A DNA stretch of 55,533 nt, from contig SFPN01000012.1 of assembly GCA_004551945.1 (NCBI GenBank), positions 1-55,533 of the forward strand, read 5' to 3'. Under the pieces are notes generated by a model. It did not search any database. It saw only the letters and a list, made by a program, of their open reading frames with translations, and was not told the origin of the DNA. Positions 49,896 to 55,533 of this stretch are shown in pieces. Position 1 is the stretch's first letter; every line of letters begins with the position of its first letter. Origin of the DNA: Clostridiales bacterium. Its GTDB lineage: Bacteria > Bacillota > Clostridia > Oscillospirales > Oscillospiraceae. Position numbers and translations under genes: made by a program.

Positions 49896-51004
49896 TAAGT
49901 GATGTGGGGCTTGTGGTCCCGGAGCAGCTCGGGGAAGTTTCTCAGGCTGATGGACGCCAGCTCCCCCAGCACCCGGAAGAAGAAGGTCCGGGTATCCGGG
50001 TCCAGGCTGGCGGCGGCGTGGACCACCGCCGGCAGGTTCTTTTGCCAGCCCGTCTTGAACTGAGAGAAGGTGGCGATGTCGTTGGTGCTGAGCACCTGGA
50101 AGAGAGCTTCCACGAACCGCTCCCGCTCCTGGTCGGACAGGCCCCGGACCCAGTCGTCCAGGGTTCGGTCCCAATACCGGGCGTCGGGGGCCAACTGGGG
50201 GAGGTAGGCAAAGTCTGTCTCCACTACCTCCCAGGAAAAGGGGGCGTGCTGGAGGACGCTGACCCGGCGGCTCTTCACCACCCGGTAGGCCGCCTGACTC
50301 TCCAGCAGCAGCCCCACCACCGAGGACTGGGGCAGGGTCTTTTCCACCCGGGGGAGGATGCGCTGGAAGGGCTCGCTCTGAAGGACTGTTTGGGAAAAGC
50401 CGGGGCCGTCGTGGGAGTACACCCGGTCCAGCCGGTCCCGGACCGCCGGAGGACAATTGGCGGCGGCGTAGACTGCCAGGTTGCCCCCTTTGGAGTGTCC
50501 TCCCGTCCGCAGCCGCCCGGTGCACACCCGGGCCGCCCGGGTGAGGTAGTCCAAAGCTGCCTCCTGGGAGGGGACAGGGTAACGGAAGGCCATGTTGAAG
50601 TCCTCCTTCCACCCCACCAGGGAGTTGTCCGTTCCCCGGAAGGCCGCATAGGCCAGGTCCGGGGTGAGCTGGAAGGAGAGGGCGGCAAACTGCTTTTCCT
50701 GGTCCCGGTCCAGCTGCTGGGTGTACCCCATCACTAAGGTATCCCGGAACCGGGGGCTGGCAGCCAGGGCGGTGAGCAGCCGCTGGCTGTTCTCCCGGTC
50801 CCACACCCCCTGGAAGAGCTGGGGGAAGTATTCCGCCCGGAACAGCTCCCGCAGGGGCATCCCCTGCCAGGTGTGGGCTCCTGCTGCCTCCGGAGGCAGG
50901 CGCAGGTAGGACACCCAGGAGAGAATCAGGCTGTCCACCGGTCCAAAGGGCAGGGCAGAGAAGGACTCCAGAATGTCTTCGGCGTAGGAAACCAGGTTGC
51001 GCAT
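49895..51004 (-). CDS. Mbeg1-like (DUF2974) alpha/beta hydrolase
   Basis: A 369-aa protein of the DUF2974/Mbeg1-like lipase-fold family. The nucleophile elbow is TGGHSKGGNLAVYAAANCPP (about 165-184), preceded by YAAFRGTDNSLVGWKEDFNM, a stretch found in lipase class 3-like proteins. The C-terminal half is helical. No signal peptide is seen, so it acts in the cytoplasm. Substrate is unknown. The start at 51004 follows AGGGGGTAGCCCC. It is a single gene converging on the FNT gene and divergent from csoR. Confidence 0.85.
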   Translation of the reverse strand: MRNLVSYAEDILESFSALPFGPVDSLILSWVSYLRLPPEAAGAHTWQGMPLRELFRAEYFPQLFQGVWDRENSQRLLTALAASPRFRDTLVMGYTQQLDRDQEKQFAALSFQLTPDLAYAAFRGTDNSLVGWKEDFNMAFRYPVPSQEAALDYLTRAARVCTGRLRTGGHSKGGNLAVYAAANCPPAVRDRLDRVYSHDGPGFSQTVLQSEPFQRILPRVEKTLPQSSVVGLLLESQAAYRVVKSRRVSVLQHAPFSWEVVETDFAYLPQLAPDARYWDRTLDDWVRGLSDQERERFVEALFQVLSTNDIATFSQFKTGWQKNLPAVVHAAASLDPDTRTFFFRVLGELASISLRNFPELLRDHKPHIT

Positions 51005-51076
51005 GGGGCTACCCCCTTCTGTTTTTTCTCAGTATACCTTGTCCCCGGGGGAAAGGCAAGGGGGTGGGATTTGGCC

Positions 51077-51105
51077 TTGACAAACGGGAGGCGGAAAGGG
51101 ATAAT
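51077..51105 (+). promoter_or_regulatory. Promoter of the CsoR-type repressor gene
   Basis: Perfect TTGACA (51077-51082), 17-bp spacer, GATAAT (51100-51105), 34 bp before the start. A repressor operator would be expected over it but no clear G/C-tract palindrome was seen. Confidence 0.85.
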
Positions 51106-51139
51106 AGACCCATCAAAACCACAGCTTGGAGGCGGGGAC

Positions 51140-51415
51140 ATGAGACAGTGTATGGACGCAGACAACCTGCACCGGCGGCTGAAAAAGATCATCGGTCAGG
51201 TCCAGGCCATTGACCGCATGGTGGACGAGGACGTTCCCTGCGAGGACATCCTGGCCCAGATCAACGCGGCCAAATCCGCCCTGCACAAGTGCGGCCAGGT
51301 GGTGCTGGAAGGGCACATCAAGCACTGCGTCCGGGACGGCATCGAGCACGGCGACGCGGACCAGACCATCGCCAACTTCACCAAAGCGGTGGAGCGATTT
51401 GCCAACATGATTTAA
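51140..51415 (+). CDS. CsoR/FrmR-family metal-sensing repressor
   Basis: A 91-aa all-helical DNA-binding protein. The family core is LHRRLKKIIGQVQAIDRMVD, and the Cu(I) ligand triad of CsoR is conserved as Cys34 (DVPCEDIL), His59 (LEGHIKHC) and Cys63. This points to copper or persulfide sensing rather than the formaldehyde or nickel branches. The start at 51140 follows TTGGAGGCGGGGAC. No copper ATPase or chaperone gene is adjacent; the downstream neighbour is an unrelated AT-rich hydrolase gene, so its target is elsewhere or outside the window. Confidence 0.88.
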   Translation: MRQCMDADNLHRRLKKIIGQVQAIDRMVDEDVPCEDILAQINAAKSALHKCGQVVLEGHIKHCVRDGIEHGDADQTIANFTKAVERFANMI

Positions 51416-51658
51416 GAGAACGAAAGAAACCAGCCGAAAAACCTGCGGTGTTCAAAAGAGGGTTAACAGTCACAGTAGTTTGTGCTCTGCTGTGGCTGTT
51501 CTTGTGTTTTTCCTGCTGAATTTGTTATGACAGTGCTTAGGCATTTTTCATAAATACATGAAGGGAAGGATGATGTATTATGAGAAAAAACGATGTGATT
51601 GGAGGATGCACACAAAACAATATCCTCTAACTATTTTATAGAGGAGTTTTCATCGGAC
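51416..51658. other. Low-GC junction without a supported gene
   Basis: Base composition drops here from GC-rich to AT-rich. It holds a 16-codon frame (from 51581) with a ribosome site but no likely product, a hydrophobic 23-codon fragment without a ribosome site (51448-51519), and a CCTCTA/TAGAGG hairpin near the start of the next gene. It looks like the edge of an accessory block. Confidence 0.5.
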
Positions 51659-52582
51659 ATGAAAAAAGAAAACGACGTATTAGAGGAGACGTTGTCAATC
51701 GCTGAGAACGGATATGCTGCTGCATATCAATTTTTACTGGAAGAATATGAAAAGAATCCTGAAAACTATGGGCCGCAAACACAATATTTTCTTGCGTGTT
51801 TGGCAGGCGGAGCCAATTCGCCGGAAAATGCATTGGAATGGCTGAGAAAGGCCATTCTTGATAACGGATGGTGGTATCGACCGGAAGTGTTGGAAGATGA
51901 AGATCTTGCGTCCCTGAAAAACAACCCTGCGTTTATTTCGTTGAAATCCGTTTCCGATCATCGTTATGCAGATGCCCTGTCAGGAACAAAAGAGGTATTC
52001 ACCTGGAAAAGAAAAACGGCGGACAATCTCTTCCTGGCTGTTCACGGAAATACGCAGAATGGACAGACTGCAAGAGATGATTGGAAACCGCTGTTAAGAG
52101 ATAATCCTCAGTGGCAGCTGGAAACAATACAAAGTGCCGAGCCGGACGGATATGGAACATATCGCTGGAGCTATGATATGGTGTCCTATGTACCAGTGGC
52201 GGAAGCAATGGAAAAAATGCAGAACAAGGGCTATAATAAGATTGTTTGCGGTGGTTTTTCGGCAGGATGTGATATGCTCTTGCGAGCAACCATATTTACG
52301 CCTGCACGCTGCGATATGTTGATTTTGCAAAGTCCATGGATTCCAATCCTGCCAGATCATACAGAAGAGCTGGTGAATTCTGTCAAGCAAAAAAACATTG
52401 CGCTCAAAATTTTTTGCGGTTCTGATGACGAAGATTGCCTTCCAATGGCGAAGCAATTATATGAAGTTACAAATAGGGTAGGTATTCCTGTGGAGCTTGC
52501 GATTCAAGAAGGGAATCGTCATCAGTTTTCCAAGGAGTTGTTTGCTTTGAAAGATTTTTTTAAGCTACTTGGCCGCGAATAG
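51659..52582 (+). CDS. Alpha/beta hydrolase with N-terminal helical-repeat domain
   Basis: A 307-aa protein. Residues about 1-100 are helical and TPR/Sel1-like (GYAAAYQFLLEEYEKNPENY, ENALEWLRKAILDNGWWYRP). The C-terminal part is a predicted serine esterase: oxyanion stretch LFLAVHGNTQNG, nucleophile elbow CGGFSAGCDM (Ser near 201), an acid site around FCGSDDEDCLP and a His in EGNRHQFS. The start at 51659 follows GAGGAG; a longer frame from 51599 lacks a ribosome site. No signal peptide. Base and codon use (AT-rich, AGA, TTA) differ from the core genes, a sign of transfer. Substrate unknown. Confidence 0.75.
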   Translation: MKKENDVLEETLSIAENGYAAAYQFLLEEYEKNPENYGPQTQYFLACLAGGANSPENALEWLRKAILDNGWWYRPEVLEDEDLASLKNNPAFISLKSVSDHRYADALSGTKEVFTWKRKTADNLFLAVHGNTQNGQTARDDWKPLLRDNPQWQLETIQSAEPDGYGTYRWSYDMVSYVPVAEAMEKMQNKGYNKIVCGGFSAGCDMLLRATIFTPARCDMLILQSPWIPILPDHTEELVNSVKQKNIALKIFCGSDDEDCLPMAKQLYEVTNRVGIPVELAIQEGNRHQFSKELFALKDFFKLLGRE

Positions 52583-52770
52583 AGACAAATAACAGTTTTT
52601 AGAGCGGTAATATTTTCCGTTTACAGAATCCTGCGGCTGTGTCCGCTGTGACATGGCCGCTTCATTTTAAAACTAAAACCTACCGAACGACAGGTAGTGC
52701 CTTGCAAGCAGAAAAGGATTTTATACAATTACACTTCAATCGGAATTCCCGTGCTGTCGGCAGTAGGACT

Positions 52771-52923
52771 ATGGAAACAAAGGAAAAGACAGTATGGATC
52801 GATATGGATAATAGAATTCTGGCATTCCAGCCTATCGAGAATGGAAACAGGATTACCAAAGCGGAAAGCCTGTTTTGGGACTTCGTATGCGGACTGATGA
52901 ACGCCGGATACCGAATCATGTAA
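52771..52923 (+). CDS. Small protein of unknown function (about 50 aa)
   Basis: The frame METKEKTVWIDMDNRILAFQ to the end WDFVCGLMNAGYRIM is 50 codons. Its ending, F-W-x-F-V-x2-L-x2-A-G-Y-R, recalls short proteins often seen in mobile or accessory regions of Firmicutes, though I cannot name the family. No good ribosome site precedes this ATG, and an in-frame ATG at 52639 gives 94 aa, so the start is unsure. It ends 15 bp before the lipoprotein gene. Confidence 0.5.
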   Translation: METKEKTVWIDMDNRILAFQPIENGNRITKAESLFWDFVCGLMNAGYRIM

Positions 52924-52938
52924 AAGGAGAATGAATCT

Positions 52939-53787
52939 ATGAAAAGAACAACCGCGCTGCTGCTGGCGGCAATCCTCTGCCTGTGCTTGGCAGCCTGCGG
53001 CAAAGCACCGGAACCCGAACAGAGTCCGCAGGAACCCCATACGGAAGCAAACGACACAGAAGGAACTGAGGAGAAACCGCAGAGCGGCAGCTCCTCCCCC
53101 AGCGGGAACGAGGCGGAAAAGCCGGAAGCGCCTGTGCAGCAGAGCGTCGAACTGGTTGGGCCGTGGCATCTGGACAGTGAAAAGAATGATCTCGCCGTGT
53201 TTGCGGATTCCCTGGACCTGTTCCCCGGATATGGAGAGTGGGGCGCAAGTATGGAGATCCGAAGCAACGGACAGATGAGCTGGTACATCGGCGCGGAGAG
53301 CTGGCATGGGACATATACCGCAGAGGATGGGGTGATCCACGCGCAGTTGACCTCTGATCTGGAGCAGGCGACACGGAATTGGGAATTCCGCATCACCGCA
53401 GAAGAGGAAGCGGCCATACTGGAGATGGACTATCAGGACATGACGATCTACTGGGCTTACGGAGACCGGGAGGATATTCCGGCCATGGGCCTGCCCTCAT
53501 CGGTGTATGTGGACCGTCAGGGAACGGATGAAGTTTTCAGCAGATTATCCATTGCCCAGAGCGATAGGGGCTATGTGGTTGAAATGGAGATTTATCGTTT
53601 GGGATATTTCAGCGGAACCGCAGTGGAATCCGATGGTATGCTTGTTTACACAGACGATTTGACAGATATGATGGGCACCATCCGGTACGATTCCGACCAC
53701 GCGGTTTTTGAAGTGACGCAATCCACATCGGGCTTGGCTCAGGTTGGTACAACATGGGTGTTTCCGGAAGCGAAGGAGGAATTCTAA
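52939..53787 (+). CDS. Lipoprotein with a beta-rich, lipocalin-like body
   Basis: A 282-aa surface lipoprotein. The signal MKRTTALLLAAILCLCLAAC has the lipobox LAAC (Cys20), followed by a long Glu/Pro/Ser spacer to about residue 68. The rest (VELVGPWHLDSEKNDLAVFA, GQMSWYIGAESWHGTYTAED, GVIHAQLTSD) looks like the small beta-barrel domains that test 'observed versus expected' polypeptide shape in Firmicutes lipoproteins; the lipocalin-like label is tentative. The start follows AAAAGGAGAATGAATCT. It is joined to the CPBP gene by a TAATG overlap, so the two likely act together. Confidence 0.75.
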   Translation: MKRTTALLLAAILCLCLAACGKAPEPEQSPQEPHTEANDTEGTEEKPQSGSSSPSGNEAEKPEAPVQQSVELVGPWHLDSEKNDLAVFADSLDLFPGYGEWGASMEIRSNGQMSWYIGAESWHGTYTAEDGVIHAQLTSDLEQATRNWEFRITAEEEAAILEMDYQDMTIYWAYGDREDIPAMGLPSSVYVDRQGTDEVFSRLSIAQSDRGYVVEMEIYRLGYFSGTAVESDGMLVYTDDLTDMMGTIRYDSDHAVFEVTQSTSGLAQVGTTWVFPEAKEEF

Positions 53788-54617
53788 TGGACAGAAAGTA
53801 TGGAAAAGGGGCATTGATCCTATTTTTCACAATCGTAATCCTCCTATCTGCGGTGACAGAAACGCTGATTTGTCTTGGAGGTTCGCAGTGGCTTTATCTT
53901 GTTTTAATGTGGATCCCCGCTTTGGCGGCAACCGCTGCAAACTGCCTTTCCTTTCGGGAAAAGGGCGAAACATTCTCTGTGAAAAAGCTGTTCGCCATGG
54001 GCGGCTTCCGGAAATGCAAGCTGCGCTATGTACTGCTGGGCTGCCTGCTGCCGCTGATTTATCTGCTGATTCCCTACATGGTGTACTGGTGGCTTTACCC
54101 GGAAAATTTCTTCTACCATGGTGTTTCCGTGTGGGTGATACTCAGAGACATCACCCCCATTATGGTGATCGGCACATTTATTTCCCTACAGTCCGCCCTG
54201 GGGGAAGAAATCGGGTGGCGGGGCTTCATGGTGCCTGCGCTGTACGAAAAGCTGGGACTGAACAAAACCCTGCTGATCTCCAGCCTGTTCTGGTGCTGCT
54301 GGCATCTGCCTCTGCTGATTGGCGGCGGCTATATGGCCGGCACGCCCCTGTGGTATCAGCTGCCCGCCTTTGTCCTGTGCATCTTCCCGGTGGGCGTTAT
54401 GGCAGGGCTGCTGACGTTGGAGAGCGGCAGCGTGTGGCCTGCGGCCTTCCTCCATGCCGCCCACAACAATTACGACCAGTCGGTGTTCCAGGTCATCACC
54501 GCCGACGCTAACAGGATGTACTTTGTCAGCGAGACCGGCGTGCTGACGATCCTCTGTGCCTGGGCATTGGCGGCAATCTTGTACATACACGCAAGGAAAC
54601 AAGGAAAGCTACTGTAA
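53787..54617 (+). CDS. CPBP-family intramembrane glutamic protease
   Basis: A 276-aa membrane protein of about eight helices with the three CPBP/Rce1 motifs: GEEIGWRGFMVPAL (Glu-Glu...Arg), WCCWHLPLL (His) and FLHAAHNNYDQ (His, Asn). Rce1-like enzymes process prenylated or lipid-linked substrates; in bacteria many protect against bacteriocins or process small peptides. The start at 53787 follows GAAGGAGG and overlaps the lipoprotein stop (TAATG). Processing or exporting of a product by this pair is a guess from context. Confidence 0.85.
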   Translation: MDRKYGKGALILFFTIVILLSAVTETLICLGGSQWLYLVLMWIPALAATAANCLSFREKGETFSVKKLFAMGGFRKCKLRYVLLGCLLPLIYLLIPYMVYWWLYPENFFYHGVSVWVILRDITPIMVIGTFISLQSALGEEIGWRGFMVPALYEKLGLNKTLLISSLFWCCWHLPLLIGGGYMAGTPLWYQLPAFVLCIFPVGVMAGLLTLESGSVWPAAFLHAAHNNYDQSVFQVITADANRMYFVSETGVLTILCAWALAAILYIHARKQGKLL

Positions 54618-54732
54618 AACGGACACATACGCATACAAAAAGCGCCTATATGCAGCCGGAATACGCTTGTAAAATATAGGGTACAAACTGGGAAAAAATC
54701 TAAACACTGAATGATGTAAGGAGAAAAAAGAT

Positions 54733-54909
54733 ATGGAAAACAAGTCAATTCGTGAGATCATTTCTGTCATTTTCAAGGCCGTGACCCTGGCCATGGGCGT
54801 CGCCGTTGTGGTGCTGTCCTGTATGGGAAGTCTGGATGCGCAAACCTCCGTCATCCTGCTGGGCATCGGCCTGGCCTGTGCGGGTACGGCTATGCTGGAG
54901 AAGCGATGA
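54733..54909 (+). CDS. 58-aa protein with two membrane helices
   Basis: Starts MENKSIREIISVIFKAVTLA after TAAGGAGAAAAAAGAT and ends LACAGTAMLEKR. Two hydrophobic stretches (about 15-31 and 38-54) flank a short polar turn (SLDAQTS), making a helical hairpin. It lies 115 bp after the CPBP gene, on the same strand. Function is unknown; a substrate or immunity partner of the protease is conceivable but not shown. Confidence 0.65.
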   Translation: MENKSIREIISVIFKAVTLAMGVAVVVLSCMGSLDAQTSVILLGIGLACAGTAMLEKR

Positions 54910-55007
54910 GCAATAGAATACCACGAAATATCAGAGTTTATGTAAAAAAGCATACGGACAACCAAGTATAAGTTACATTTGATGCGTATCTTGAGAAGGT
55001 AGAGATT

Positions 55008-55533
55008 ATGAAATCATTTCCCATCGGATATTACAATTTCAGCAAAGATGAAGCCCTTAACTTTCAACTGAACCGTTTCTATTCCAACAGATCTCTCAGT
55101 TACGAAGAACTGATGGAAATTGGCAGCAAGGTAAAGAGCTTTGGAGAATGGATTGCCTGCTTTACGGAACTCGGCAGAACTGCGGAAAAGAACGGGGAAT
55201 ACCGAAAGGCTGCACAAAGCTACAGAGCAGCGCAGTTTTATACCCTGGGGGAAACGAAAGCTGCCAATGGAATGCCGATGAAAAAGGTTCTGTACGAGAA
55301 ATGTCGTGAGAATTATGACAAGGTTTTTAGTGAAAAAGAAGACCTGCAATATGACAGGGTTCCGTACCAGACCGGGTATTTGCCTGTTTATCACATGACA
55401 CCGCAAAACAGCAAGGGTGTGATTGTGATTCACGGTGGTTATGACAGCTTTGTCCAGGAATTTATGGAGTTCCTGTTCTACTTTTATGAAAAGGGATATA
55501 CCGTATTTTTCTTTGAAGGACCGGGACAGGGTG
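55008..55533 (+). CDS. Alpha/beta hydrolase, cut by the window end
   Basis: The first 175 residues of a hydrolase. A helical N-terminal part (about 1-115, with EIGSKVKSFGEWIACFTELG and NGEYRKAAQSYRAAQFYTLG) is followed by the start of an alpha/beta hydrolase core: LPVYHMTPQNSKGVIVIHGG (oxyanion region) and YEKGYTVFFFEGPGQG, a stretch typical of dienelactone-hydrolase or FrsA-like esterases. The nucleophile lies beyond the window. The start follows GAGAAGGTAGAGATT. It is not closely similar to the hydrolase at 51659. Confidence 0.75.
   Translation, partial: MKSFPIGYYNFSKDEALNFQLNRFYSNRSLSYEELMEIGSKVKSFGEWIACFTELGRTAEKNGEYRKAAQSYRAAQFYTLGETKAANGMPMKKVLYEKCRENYDKVFSEKEDLQYDRVPYQTGYLPVYHMTPQNSKGVIVIHGGYDSFVQEFMEFLFYFYEKGYTVFFFEGPGQG

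Noticed and set aside
46011..50804. Very long open frame on the minus strand opposite lon and engB, with similar ones at 28183-31440 (-), 17012-19765 (+) and 7210-9456 (+)
   Set aside because: They lie antisense to well-identified genes, have Gly/Leu/Val/His-rich low-complexity translations and no ribosome sites; high GC content leaves few stop codons in that frame.
51448..51519. 23-codon hydrophobic frame (GTG start) after csoR
   Set aside because: No ribosome site and no supporting structure; left as a possible remnant only.

Overview
The window reads as a chromosomal segment of a GC-rich, probably spore-forming Firmicute of the class Clostridia, most likely family Oscillospiraceae (Flavonifractor/Lawsonibacter/Oscillibacter-like). 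The basis is the Firmicutes operon rimP-nusA-ylxR-ylxQ-infB-rbfA-nrnA-truB-ribF, a tig-clpP-clpX-lon-engB run, a pyruvate:ferredoxin oxidoreductase, CotF-like spore coat proteins, DUF2935 and DUF3870 proteins, and consensus sigma-A promoters with AGGAGG ribosome binding sites. The genus cannot be fixed from sequence reading alone.

Layout. 1-2.6 kb: an amino-acid ABC transporter operon (minus strand) whose binding protein has its two halves in swapped order. 2.7-6.7 kb: a secreted stalk/deacetylase-like protein, an ArsC/Spx-like protein, a DUF523 protein, a choloylglycine-hydrolase-like protein and a DUF2935 protein. 6.7-7.25 kb and 13.3-13.7 kb: gene-free stretches sharing two palindromic repeat families. 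7.25-13.3 kb: an EF-G paralogue, dusB with an ECF sigma/anti-sigma pair, and a CLC channel. 13.75-14.2 kb: two spore-coat-like small proteins. 14.2-22.5 kb: the translation/transcription-factor operon with a structured leader. 22.7-26.9 kb: an LCP ligase, an unassigned multi-spanning permease behind a long AT-rich leader, dCTP deaminase and DUF3870.

27.1-33.1 kb is a strongly promoted, translationally coupled redox operon: a duplicated RnfB-like ferredoxin with eight Cys quartets, PFOR, and an NfnB/GltD-like flavoprotein. 33.2-35.5 kb holds a MerR/GyrI regulator with a 19-bp-spacer promoter, a MazG-like pyrophosphohydrolase, two tiny genes, and a locus that looks like a type I toxin mRNA (27-aa hydrophobic peptide, ends of the transcript complementary). 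A tRNA-Pro(GGG), an NhaC antiporter, rplS, rbgA-rnhB-yraN, thrC, a phosphoesterase, and then tig-clpP-clpX-lon-engB and a formate/nitrite transporter follow up to 49.9 kb.

The last 4 kb (51.4-55.5 kb) is visibly richer in A+T and looks accessory: after a CsoR-type repressor come two unrelated alpha/beta hydrolases (the second cut by the window end), a small protein, a lipoprotein, a CPBP membrane protease and a 58-aa membrane protein. The strongest candidates for something not previously described are the permuted binding protein (1665-2480), the RnfB2-PFOR-NfnB operon (27140-33119) and the toxin-like locus (35163-35509). No rRNA operon, insertion sequence, prophage or CRISPR array was seen.
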